Source: an uncultured Rubrobacteraceae bacterium (GTDB lineage Bacteria > Actinomycetota > Rubrobacteria > Rubrobacterales > Rubrobacteraceae). Taken from it: 53,380 nt of DNA. Made by a program: the position numbers and the translations under genes. Below, piece by piece: positions 35,890-44,570 of this stretch. The notes beneath the pieces are model-generated. The model searched no databases and was not told the DNA's origin. It was given only the letters and a program-made list of their open reading frames with translations. Each line of letters starts with the position of its first letter. Position 1 is the stretch's first letter. Where the stretch lies: NCBI GenBank assembly GCA_902805975.1, contig CADCUT010000022.1, positions 1-53,380 on the forward strand. Direction: 5' to 3'.

Positions 35890-35943
35890 GTCCGGTTGGA
35901 GGCCGGACGGGACGACCGCCGTCGAAACGGAGGGCGGCGGTCG
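35890..35943 (-). terminator. Two hairpins between the acetyltransferase and pilM
   Basis: A 9-bp perfect stem (35913-35921 with 35935-35943, 13-nt loop) lies 2 nt after the acetyltransferase stop. A second 6-bp stem (35890-35895 with 35903-35908) lies nearer pilM. No T-tract. They are likely to separate or attenuate expression between the two units. Confidence 0.5.
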
Positions 35944-35945
35944 CC

Positions 35946-36533
35946 TCAACCGCCCTCCCGGGCGACGTGGCGCGCCGCCTCGACCTCGACCTCGACCCCG
36001 ACCTCGGCCTTTCGCCCGATGCTCGCGTTGGCCCCGATCACGGCCCTGGCCCCGACCCGCGCCCCCGGTCCGACCACCGCGCCAGCCGAGATCCAAACCC
36101 CCGCCCCGACCTCGGCGTCACGGTCCACCACGGCGCCGGGGCCGACAAAGCAATGGCTCCCCACCGAAGCGTCCGGATGCACCACGGCACCGGCCGCCAG
36201 CACGCTACCATCGCCGACCACCGCGACGTCCGAGACGTGGGCGAGCGGGTGGGCCGGGGTAAAGAACTCACCGCCCAACCGCCGCAAGGTATTAGCGATG
36301 CGCAGCCGCGCCTCGTTGGCCGTTATCGCCACGACGACGTGCGCGGGCTCCACGGAGAGCATGCTCTTGAGCATCTCGACGTCCCCCAGGACCGGATAAC
36401 CCCGAATCCTCCCCGGCAATACCGCGTGCGCGTCGTCGTAAAACCCCAGGGTCCGGTCCCCGAACCCACCGGCCAGCAGAACGTCCAGGGCCACGCGGCC
36501 GAAGCCGCCAGCCCCCACGACGACTACCCTCAT
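35946..36533 (-). CDS. PglD/NeuD-type sugar acetyltransferase
   Basis: 195 aa: an N-terminal Rossmann-like PglD domain (MRVVVVGAGGFGRVALDVL) and left-handed beta-helix hexapeptide repeats (from about residue 100), as in acetyltransferases of sugar amines. Its position next to the pilus operon makes a role in glycan or pilin glycan modification possible, but this is inference. The frame is open for 42 codons upstream of the ATG with an acidic, coding-like translation but no usual start codon, so the N-terminus is uncertain. Confidence 0.82.
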   Translation of the reverse strand: MRVVVVGAGGFGRVALDVLLAGGFGDRTLGFYDDAHAVLPGRIRGYPVLGDVEMLKSMLSVEPAHVVVAITANEARLRIANTLRRLGGEFFTPAHPLAHVSDVAVVGDGSVLAAGAVVHPDASVGSHCFVGPGAVVDRDAEVGAGVWISAGAVVGPGARVGARAVIGANASIGRKAEVGVEVEVEAARHVAREGG

Positions 36534-36729
36534 CTCGTCGTCGAGCGCCAGGCGCTGTACTTCTACTTCCGGTTCAGGTGTTCTGGTGGTGGTCTCGGGC
36601 TCCCGGATCTCGGCCTCCTCCCCGGCGTTTTGACCCAGCTTAACGGCCGAAGTTTAGCACCGCCGCTGACACCTTGCCCCGATCCCCACATTCCGACGTT
36701 CCGCGTCCCGGCCCGCCCCCGACACGATC

Positions 36730-37653
36730 CTACCGGCTGAGGAAAACCCCTTCCAACTGGTGTCCGAGCAGGAAATCCCGGGCCTCCATGCGCCTACCTC
36801 CCGGGGCCTGCAACTCCATCACCTCGAGGACCCCGACCCCGCATTGCACGCGAATACGACCCTCTGGGGTAGAGATCTTGCCCGGAGACGCATCCGCCGC
36901 GGACTCGTCCGCCACCCCCGCGCGCCAGATCTTGACCGCCCCCCCGATAGCCTCGTGGAACGCGCGCGCCCCGATACCCGGCGCCAGCGCCCGGACGAGA
37001 TCATGCACCCCCCGGACCCCGCCCTCCCACCGAACAACCTTATCCTCATCTAGAAGCTTAGACGCATATGTTGCATTAAGACTGTCCTGATCGGAGACGG
37101 TTAGCCTTTCCTCTTCGAACAAAGTCAGAGCCTCTACTATAGCGTTAGACCCGATCCGGGCGAGCTGCTCGGTCAGTTCGCCGCCGGTCATGTCGGGTGG
37201 GATCTCCGTGGGGCGCTGGAGGGCGATGGGACCGGTGTCGAGTCCTTCGTCCATGCGCATTATGGTAATGCCCGTCTCGCGCTCGCCTTCCATGATGGCG
37301 CGTTCTACGGGGGCGGCGCCGCGGTATTTGGGGAGGAGGGAAGCGTGGACGTTCCAGGCTCCATGGGGGGCGGCATAGAGGGTGTCGGGGCGCAGTATCT
37401 GGCCGAAGGCCGCGACGATAAGGGCGTCGTGGGAGGAGATCCCGGTCGCCACCTCGCCAATGCGAGCTGGTTGGGCCAGGGGTAGACCTTCAGAGCGGGC
37501 GAGAGACGAGACGGCCGTCGGGTTTGTCTTGCGCCCCCGGCCCCGGCGGCGGTCAGGCTGGGAGATCACGAGCCCAACCTCGTGGTCGGAGGCGAGCAGG
37601 CCGCGGAGGATGGTCGCGGCGAAGGGCGGGGTTCCGGCGAAAGCTACCCTCAC
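36730..37653 (-). CDS. fmt: Methionyl-tRNA formyltransferase
   Basis: Formylates initiator Met-tRNA. 307 aa. Seen: VAFAGTPPFAATIL, the formyl-folate site HASLLPKYRGAAPVERAI and MDEGLDTGPI, and a C-terminal OB-like domain. GTG start 10 nt after def. The pair fmt-def is universally linked. Confidence 0.95.
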   Translation of the reverse strand: MRVAFAGTPPFAATILRGLLASDHEVGLVISQPDRRRGRGRKTNPTAVSSLARSEGLPLAQPARIGEVATGISSHDALIVAAFGQILRPDTLYAAPHGAWNVHASLLPKYRGAAPVERAIMEGERETGITIMRMDEGLDTGPIALQRPTEIPPDMTGGELTEQLARIGSNAIVEALTLFEEERLTVSDQDSLNATYASKLLDEDKVVRWEGGVRGVHDLVRALAPGIGARAFHEAIGGAVKIWRAGVADESAADASPGKISTPEGRIRVQCGVGVLEVMELQAPGGRRMEARDFLLGHQLEGVFLSR

Positions 37654-37663
37654 GGCCTGAGGG

Positions 37664-38170
37664 TCAGGCGTTCTGGGCGAGCAGGCGCTCGCGCCACTCG
37701 CGCAGGGCGGCCTTGCGCGACTCCCGGTCCGTGCGGTCCAGGATCAGCACGCCGTCGAGGTGGTCCACCTCGTGCTGGAAGACCCTCGCGAGGAGGCCTT
37801 CCGCCTCCAGGCGCAAGTCCTCTCCGGCGGCGTCCTGGCCGGTTATGGTGACCGCCACGGGGCGCTCCACCTCCACCTGGATGCCCGGAATAGAGAGGCA
37901 GCCTTCGGCCAGCACCTCGGTCTCCTTGGAGGAGGCCTCGATCACGGGGTTGACGACGACGTATTCGTCCTCCTCGACCGCGGCGACGAGCACGCGCCGG
38001 AGGCGTCCCACCTGGTTCGCCGCGAGGCCGACCCCCTCCCGCTCGTGCATCGTGACGAGCATGTCCTCGGTGAGGCGCAGCAGGGCGTCGTCGAACTCCT
38101 TAACCTTGGCGGCCCGCGTCTTCAGCACCGGGTCTCCAAACGTCTTGACTTCCAGCGCCACGGCGCTCAC
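37664..38170 (-). CDS. def: Peptide deformylase
   Basis: Removes the N-formyl group. 168 aa with the three metal motifs GVGLAANQVG, EGCLSIPG and QHEVDHLDG. GTG start overlapping the priA stop (GTGA). Confidence 0.96.
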   Translation of the reverse strand: MSAVALEVKTFGDPVLKTRAAKVKEFDDALLRLTEDMLVTMHEREGVGLAANQVGRLRRVLVAAVEEDEYVVVNPVIEASSKETEVLAEGCLSIPGIQVEVERPVAVTITGQDAAGEDLRLEAEGLLARVFQHEVDHLDGVLILDRTDRESRKAALREWRERLLAQNA

Positions 38171-40446
38171 ACCTCCTCGGGGTCAACCAAAATACGTGCC
38201 TCCATCCCGCGCGTCCCGGCGGCCAGGCGTGCGGCCCGTCCCGCGGCCCTGGCGACGGCCCGGCGGTCACGGGAGCGGAGCAGGACCTTCCATGATGCCG
38301 GCCCGCCCGTACCCGCTACGGGCACGGGATCTGACACCTCGACGCCCTCGCCGAGACCCGGGCGCAGCCGGGATTCTACCGCACCGAAGACCGTCCTCCT
38401 CGGCCCCGAGAGGACTACCGTTGCCAGGTGGGCGAAGGGCGGGTAGCCCGCGGCCCGGAGCCGCGGCGCCTCGGCCGCGGCGAAGGACTCGTAGTCGTCG
38501 CTGGCCGCCGCGCCGAGGACGTAATGCTCGGGGGTGCGGGTCTGGATCAGGAGCACCCCCCGCGCCGACTCGGCCGCCCGGTAGACCAGACGGAAGGAGC
38601 GCTCGGCGGCCCCGATACCGCCTCCATGCAGCGCCGCGTCCACGTCCGGCACCAGAACGGCGTCCCAGGTCTCCTGCAGGACGCACCGGGCCGTCCCGAC
38701 GACCACGGCAGCGTCCTCGAGCTCCCGCCGCCCCGCGGTTACGAGGCCGACCGGCCTCCCGAGCGCCGACGAGAGCTCCTCGCGCACTCTCTCAACCGCG
38801 ATCCCGGCGGGGCTCAGTCGGTCGGAGCCGCACTCCGGGCAGGGCGCGTCGCGCGCCTCCCGGTGCCCGCACCCGGAGCAGACCAGGGATCGCGCCCGGT
38901 CGTGCAGCGCGAGTGGCAGGTCGCACTCCGGGCAGCGCCGGACGGCGCCGCAGCGGTTGCAGGAGACCGCGGAGGCGTAACCCAGCCGGTCCACCACGAC
39001 GCCCGCGCGTCCGCCACCGTCAACGAGACGCCGGCAGGTATCCACCAGGGTAGAGCTCAGGACGGCGCCGGAGCCCCGCATGTCCACGATGCGAACCGCG
39101 GGCCACTCCGTCGCCGGCCGCGCGGGCAGCTCTCTGACCCCCGACGCGCCGCGCCGCGGGGCGGCGAAGAGGCGCAGGGAGGGCGTCGGGGAGAGACAGA
39201 TGACCACGGCGCCTTCCGCTCGGCCCCTGGCGATGGCGACATCCCTGGCGTGGATAGGGATGCCCTCGTACCCGGGTTCGGCGCGGTGGGACTCGTCGTG
39301 TTCGTCCAGGAGGCAAAACGCCCCGGGGCGGGCCAGCGGCAACAGGGCCGCAGCTCGCGTGCCGACGATAACGTCCACCTCCCCCCGGCGGGCCGCCTCG
39401 AAGACCGCCGCCCGGTCCCTCCCGAGCCCGCTGTGGTACGCGGCGACGGTGTGCCCGAGGGGCAGAGCGCGACGCAGGTGGCGGGCCAGGCGCTCGACCG
39501 ACGCTTTCTCGGGGGCCAGGATCAGGGCCTGATCCCCCTCCCCGACGACCGCCCGCGCGATGGCGGCGATGGCTTCCGGCTCATCCTTCGTCGGGACCCG
39601 CCACACGAACGCGCCGCCGCGACCCACCGCCCTCGACGCGTCGGCCTCGAAAGAACCTTTCTCAGAGCCACCGGCAGTCGAAAGAAGCGGTGGCGGTTCC
39701 GGCCGGCGGGCGAGCCGGACGGCCCCCCGGCGGGCGAGCTCGCGCAGCACGGCACGGCCCGCTCCGGCTTCTTCGAGAAGAGCCGCCGCCGGCAGGGCGC
39801 CGCCACGTTCCTTCAAGTGTTCGAAGAGCTGCCGCTGTCGCGGCGCGCGCCGGAGGTCCGGCTCCGCCGCCCCCCTGACCACAGCCCACTCTACGGTCTT
39901 GCGGGGCGGGATGGTCGGCGAGAGCAGAACCCTGCCTTCTTCCTCAGCCTCCTTGAGCCCATCGGGCCCGAGCGCCCGCTTCAGCGCGGCGCGGGAGACG
40001 GCGTCGCCCTTCGCCCACGGCCAGCCTTCGACCGGCCGGGTAACGACGAAGCGGCCCGCATCGATGCCGGGCGGGAGTGCCGCCCGCAGGACGGTCGGAA
40101 GGGAGACCGCGGCGGACTCTCCAACCCACCGGCACGCCTCCAGGAGTTCCGGTGGGACGGAGAGACCTTCAGCCACCGAGTAGAGATCCTCCAGTTCCCG
40201 GTCGGGCTCGGGCTCCTCGCCCAGCACGACCCCGAGGCGCGAGCGGCCGGAGAGCGGGGCGACAACCAGAGAGCCCGCGGAGACGCCACGTCGCAGGCGG
40301 GCCGGGACCCGGTAGCTCAGCGGGGGCAGGGCGTGCGTGGGGATCAGGAGGCAGACCCGGACGTTTGCATACCCGGCGTTGGCGTACCTGCCCTCGACGT
40401 ACCCGCGGGCGGCGGCCGCCGCGCGTTGCCCCGTGGCGCGGACCAA
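38167..40446 (-). CDS. priA: Primosomal protein N' (PriA), helicase motifs degenerate
   Basis: 759 aa replication restart protein. The N-terminal DNA-binding domain (LIPTHALPPLSYRVPA) and the eight zinc-binding cysteines (CNRCG, CPEC, CSGCG, CPECG) are present. The Walker A site expected near residue 285 is replaced by WRVPTKDEPEA, and Walker B reads LLDEHDESH rather than a clean DEEH. Actinobacterial PriA is known to lack recognisable helicase motifs, so this is probably a functional, non-helicase form and not a pseudogene. TTG start directly after the metK stop. Confidence 0.9.
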   Translation of the reverse strand: MVRATGQRAAAAARGYVEGRYANAGYANVRVCLLIPTHALPPLSYRVPARLRRGVSAGSLVVAPLSGRSRLGVVLGEEPEPDRELEDLYSVAEGLSVPPELLEACRWVGESAAVSLPTVLRAALPPGIDAGRFVVTRPVEGWPWAKGDAVSRAALKRALGPDGLKEAEEEGRVLLSPTIPPRKTVEWAVVRGAAEPDLRRAPRQRQLFEHLKERGGALPAAALLEEAGAGRAVLRELARRGAVRLARRPEPPPLLSTAGGSEKGSFEADASRAVGRGGAFVWRVPTKDEPEAIAAIARAVVGEGDQALILAPEKASVERLARHLRRALPLGHTVAAYHSGLGRDRAAVFEAARRGEVDVIVGTRAAALLPLARPGAFCLLDEHDESHRAEPGYEGIPIHARDVAIARGRAEGAVVICLSPTPSLRLFAAPRRGASGVRELPARPATEWPAVRIVDMRGSGAVLSSTLVDTCRRLVDGGGRAGVVVDRLGYASAVSCNRCGAVRRCPECDLPLALHDRARSLVCSGCGHREARDAPCPECGSDRLSPAGIAVERVREELSSALGRPVGLVTAGRRELEDAAVVVGTARCVLQETWDAVLVPDVDAALHGGGIGAAERSFRLVYRAAESARGVLLIQTRTPEHYVLGAAASDDYESFAAAEAPRLRAAGYPPFAHLATVVLSGPRRTVFGAVESRLRPGLGEGVEVSDPVPVAGTGGPASWKVLLRSRDRRAVARAAGRAARLAAGTRGMEARILVDPEEV

Positions 40447-41685
<1,239 letters not shown>

Positions 41686-41688
41686 GCT

Positions 41689-42780
41689 CTACCTCTCCTC
41701 GTCTTTAAGCGCCAGGACCTCGCCCAGTATCTCCCTGGCGACTTCGGTTTTGGTCGCCCGCGGAACGAAGCGCTCCCCGCGGCCCGAGACCACGTAGACC
41801 TCGTTCTCCTCCGCGCCGAAACCGACGCCCTCGCGGGAGATGTCGTTGCCGACGATGACGTCGGCGCCCTTCTTCCCGAGCTTCTCTCGGGCGTCGGACG
41901 CGGGGTCACCGTGGGTCGCCGCGAATCCTACCATAAAGAGTTCGGGATTCTGCTCCCGAACCGCCCGCAAGACGTCGGGCGTCGGCGCGAGCTCGATGCT
42001 CCGCACCCCGGAACTGCGACGGATCTTCTCCCGTTCGGGCGCCGCGGGCGTGAAGTCCGAGACGGCCGCCGCCATCACGAGCACGTCAGCCCCACCCGCC
42101 TCCCGCAAAACCTCGTCCCGAAGCTCCTCGACGGTGCGCACGTCGCGCCACCCCACCCCCGGCTCCCGCCGCGCGATGTTCGCCGCGACCACGGTCACCG
42201 CCGCCCCCATCCTGAGCGCCTCCCTGGCGACCGCCAGGCCCATCTTCCCCGAAGAGAGGTTCCCGATGAACCGGACGCTGTCGAGCGGCTCGTGGGTCCC
42301 CCCGGCGGTCACCAGCACCCGCAGGCCCGCCATCGGCCCACCAAGGCCGCCGAGCACCCCCGCGACGACCTCGTCGACACCGGCCATGCCCCCGCCCTCA
42401 CCCAGAAGGATCTTCGTACCCTCCTCCCTCAAGGTGTCCAGGTTGGATCTCACAGCGGGGTTCTTAGCAGTCGCCGCATCGAGGTCGGGGACAACGAAGG
42501 CGGGTGCGCCGCCCTCCAGCGCCTCCGCCGCCGGGTGATCGAGGCCGCGGGCGAGCCTGGCCAGCGTGCCGGCCGTCGCCGGCAGGAACAGGACCGCCTC
42601 CGGGGCGCCTGATGGACCCTCGACGACCTCTGAGATGGGCAGAAAAGCGCCCGGCCCGACGAAGTGGTCGGTGCCGGGCTCAAGTAGGACCTGGACCTCG
42701 TGTCCCGCGGCCGCCAGTTCCCGGACGACGGGCGGGGCCGCGAGCGCCCCCGCCGTGGGGCCGACGGAGACCAGGATCAA
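41689..42780 (-). CDS. coaBC: CoaBC with an intact CoaB and a degenerate CoaC half
   Basis: 363 aa in the usual rpoZ-metK slot. CoaB (phosphopantothenoylcysteine synthetase, from about 152) is complete: VLVTAGGTHEPLDSVRF, N174 in FIGNLSSGKMG and the later Lys in EREKIRR. The CoaC flavoprotein half (1-~145) keeps the FMN fold and LPATAGTLA, but PxMNxxMW reads PDLDAATA (98-105), the catalytic Cys loop reads LLGEGGGMAG (125-134, no Cys), and the substrate His segment is deleted. Decarboxylation is probably done by another protein, or this half is structural. Confidence 0.85.
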   Translation of the reverse strand: MILVSVGPTAGALAAPPVVRELAAAGHEVQVLLEPGTDHFVGPGAFLPISEVVEGPSGAPEAVLFLPATAGTLARLARGLDHPAAEALEGGAPAFVVPDLDAATAKNPAVRSNLDTLREEGTKILLGEGGGMAGVDEVVAGVLGGLGGPMAGLRVLVTAGGTHEPLDSVRFIGNLSSGKMGLAVAREALRMGAAVTVVAANIARREPGVGWRDVRTVEELRDEVLREAGGADVLVMAAAVSDFTPAAPEREKIRRSSGVRSIELAPTPDVLRAVREQNPELFMVGFAATHGDPASDAREKLGKKGADVIVGNDISREGVGFGAEENEVYVVSGRGERFVPRATKTEVAREILGEVLALKDEER

Positions 42781-42789
42781 GGGTTCGCC

Positions 42790-43164
42790 CTAGGCCGCGC
42801 CTGCGCCTTCCTCGTCGTCCTGCGGGGCGCCGGAATCGACGGAGGTCGCCTCGGGGGCGCCGGCGCCGCCCGGCGGGCTGACGAAGGCGTCGCCGGCGGC
42901 GGCGCCGACCTGCTCCTCGGTCTCCTCGGGGGACTGCTTGAAGGTGACCTCGAGCTTGTCCTGGCGGAGCTCCTCGATGGCGATCGTCAGGGGGTGCTGC
43001 GAGCGCGTGTGAACCTGGGGGCCCGGGATGCCAAGGGCGTCGTTCAGGCCGAGGGTAGAGGTGTACTCGTTGATCTGGCGCGCCCGCTTGGCGCTTGAGA
43101 CGACCAGCCCGTAACGCGAGTCCACCTTGCCCAAAAGCTCGTCGATCTTCAAATCATTCAGCAT
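42790..43164 (-). CDS. rpoZ: RNA polymerase omega subunit
   Basis: 124 aa. The omega core DSRYGLVVSSAKRARQIN is at residues 15-32. The C-terminal ~45 residues are an acidic Ala/Gly-rich tail. Overlaps gmk by 11 nt. Confidence 0.94.
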   Translation of the reverse strand: MLNDLKIDELLGKVDSRYGLVVSSAKRARQINEYTSTLGLNDALGIPGPQVHTRSQHPLTIAIEELRQDKLEVTFKQSPEETEEQVGAAAGDAFVSPPGGAGAPEATSVDSGAPQDDEEGAGAA

Positions 43165-43741
43165 CTTTGCCTCCCGCTACTATGTTTTCCATGGTCTCTA
43201 TCATATCCTGGCGGGCCCGGTCCCACTCGCCGTTGACGACCTCGAAGTCGAACTCGTCGCGGGCCGCCACCTCGCCCACCGCCGTCGCAAGCCGCGTCTC
43301 CATGGCCTCGGCCGTCTCGGTGGCCCTGCCGGAGAGCCTGCGCCGCGTCTCTTCCAGTGACGGCGCCCGGACGAAGACCATCGCGGCATCCGGCCGCTTT
43401 TGGCGCACCTGCCTGGCCCCCTGGAGCTCTATCTCAAGGATAACCGACCGGCCCGCGTCCAACATCTCCTCGACCTTCCCTTCCGGCGTCCCGTAGAGGT
43501 TACCCGAGTATTCGGCCCACTCAAGGAACTTTCCCTCCCCGATCCAGCGCTCGAACTCGTCCCTGGAGAGAAAGACGTAGTGCTCGCCATCGACCTCGCC
43601 GGGCCTCGCCGCCCGGGTCGTCGCCGAGACGGAGTAGGCCAGCTCCGGCACGGAGTGGAGCGCCTCCCGGATCAGGGTGGACTTCCCCGCCCCGGACGGG
43701 CCCGAGACGACGATCAGGCGTCCTCTCAGGCCTCCTCGCAA
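43154..43741 (-). CDS. gmk: Guanylate kinase
   Basis: 195 aa. P-loop SGPSGAGKSTL, GMP site YSVSATTRAARPGEVDG and EWAEYSGNLYGTP. TTG start overlapping the end of mihF. Confidence 0.96.
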   Translation of the reverse strand: MRGGLRGRLIVVSGPSGAGKSTLIREALHSVPELAYSVSATTRAARPGEVDGEHYVFLSRDEFERWIGEGKFLEWAEYSGNLYGTPEGKVEEMLDAGRSVILEIELQGARQVRQKRPDAAMVFVRAPSLEETRRRLSGRATETAEAMETRLATAVGEVAARDEFDFEVVNGEWDRARQDMIETMENIVAGGKDAE

Positions 43742-44049
43742 CCGAGCGCCCCGAGTAGTCGGTCCCGCTGCCCGTGCGTCAGGCCAACGAGGGTCTTCGA
43801 ACGGCTTATGCCGGCCTCCCTGAGCACGCGCGTGACCTTGATCCTGCCCATCCCCTTCATCGCGAGAAGCATCTCTTCAACCTTGGCGCCCCGCAACTCC
43901 TCGGAAGGGTCCATGAGCAGGTCGTAGACGTCCAGGGCCCCGCTCTTGAGGTCCCGCTTGGTCGCGGCCCTGGCGAAGCGTACCCTGTTCGCCTCTTCGA
44001 GCGCGTTGCGGCGCTCATCGACCGTTCTCTCTGGTGCCCGCCTCAGCAT
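43726..44049 (-). CDS. mihF: Actinobacterial integration host factor (mIHF)
   Basis: 107 aa nucleoid protein of the H2TH type, unrelated to the alpha/beta IHF of proteobacteria. Seen: RNALEEANRVRFARAATKR at the N-terminus, DPSEELRGAKVEEMLLAMKGMGRIKV and a helix-two-turn-helix end. The ATG at 44047-44049 is chosen; the longer frame has no domain support. A -10 box ends 9 nt upstream with no Shine-Dalgarno sequence, so the mRNA is probably leaderless. Confidence 0.94.
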   Translation of the reverse strand: MLRRAPERTVDERRNALEEANRVRFARAATKRDLKSGALDVYDLLMDPSEELRGAKVEEMLLAMKGMGRIKVTRVLREAGISRSKTLVGLTHGQRDRLLGALGCEEA

Positions 44050-44058
44050 CAGCGCGCA

Positions 44059-44088
44059 AGTATACCATCGCCGCCTACACCCCGTCAC
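44059..44088 (-). promoter_or_regulatory. mihF promoter, likely leaderless
   Basis: Minus strand GTGACG (44083-44088), 18-bp spacer, TATACT (44059-44064). Transcription would start about 3 nt before or at the mihF ATG. Confidence 0.6.
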
Positions 44089-44197
44089 CCGCCCGCGCGC
44101 GTTGGGCCGACGCGCGCAGAAGTGACCCGCTTCCCGACGCGGCGGGCGCCTGTCCGTTTCGGGCCCGAACACCCCGCCGGGAGTCGCTCTCCCCCGT

Positions 44198-44226
44198 CCG
44201 CCCCCACACTGCGAGCGTGGGGGCGG
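44198..44226. repeat. Perfect 10-bp inverted repeat overlapping the tandem repeats
   Basis: CCGCCCCCAC (44198-44207) and GTGGGGGCGG (44217-44226) around a 9-nt loop. The right arm is part of the tandem 11-mer array. It could be an opposite-facing single site for the same regulator or a hairpin. Confidence 0.6.
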
Positions 44227-44247
44227 TGTGGGTGCGGTGTGGGTGGT
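44215..44247 (+). promoter_or_regulatory. Three tandem 11-bp repeats upstream of the FAD-oxidase operon
   Basis: GCGTGGGGGCG (44215-44225), GTGTGGGTGCG (44226-44236) and GTGTGGGTGGT (44237-44247) are direct repeats at one-helical-turn spacing. The array ends at the -35 position of a candidate promoter whose -10-like CAAGCT is at 44267-44272, within the shared GCARRCTGG. The same three-repeat array at the same distance occurs at 49155-49187. Probably an activator site. Confidence 0.7.
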
Positions 44248-44312
44248 TCGCATCCGGTGGGAACGGCAAGCTGGTGGCCAGAGCAGATCGTTCAGAGAAA
44301 GGAGGGCATCGG

Positions 44313-44537
44313 ATGTTTACGGGGATGGAGTCGCTGGTGGCCCATCAGGAGCGCGGTGAGTTGGCGCGGGAAATCCACGCGGGTCGCCTCGACCGGGGGC
44401 TGTGGACGGGCCTTTGGTTCCGCCGCGAGGGGCGGTGGTCTCTCTGGCGCCCACGCGAGATCCCGGCTCCGACCAGCATGCCATCCTCGCGGAAGATAGC
44501 TCATTTGCGTGATGTCGGGTTTTTCACCCGGATCTAA
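44313..44537 (+). CDS. Small protein, first gene of the FAD-oxidase operon
   Basis: A 74-aa protein of unknown function. The ATG has an excellent Shine-Dalgarno sequence (AAAGGAGG, 44298-44305, 7-nt spacing) and follows the tandem-repeat promoter. The N-terminal half has a helix (LVAHQERGELAREIHAGRL) like the short leaders of many small actinobacterial proteins; the rest is Arg/Trp-rich and without a membrane segment. It ends 33 nt before the oxidase. Confidence 0.65.
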   Translation: MFTGMESLVAHQERGELAREIHAGRLDRGLWTGLWFRREGRWSLWRPREIPAPTSMPSSRKIAHLRDVGFFTRI

Positions 44538-44570
44538 GCTGCGTCAATCGAGAAGAGATAGGAGCAGATC

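Noticed and set aside
38167-40446. priA as a pseudogene
   Set aside because: No stop or frameshift, zinc cysteines intact, and loss of helicase motifs is usual in actinobacteria.
41686-41700. SAM riboswitch upstream of metK
   Set aside because: Only 3 nt separate metK from coaBC; no room for an aptamer.
44198-44226. Intrinsic terminator for the region upstream of the 74-aa gene
   Set aside because: The perfect inverted repeat has no T-tract and no gene ends before it on the plus strand. The right arm is explained by the tandem repeat array.
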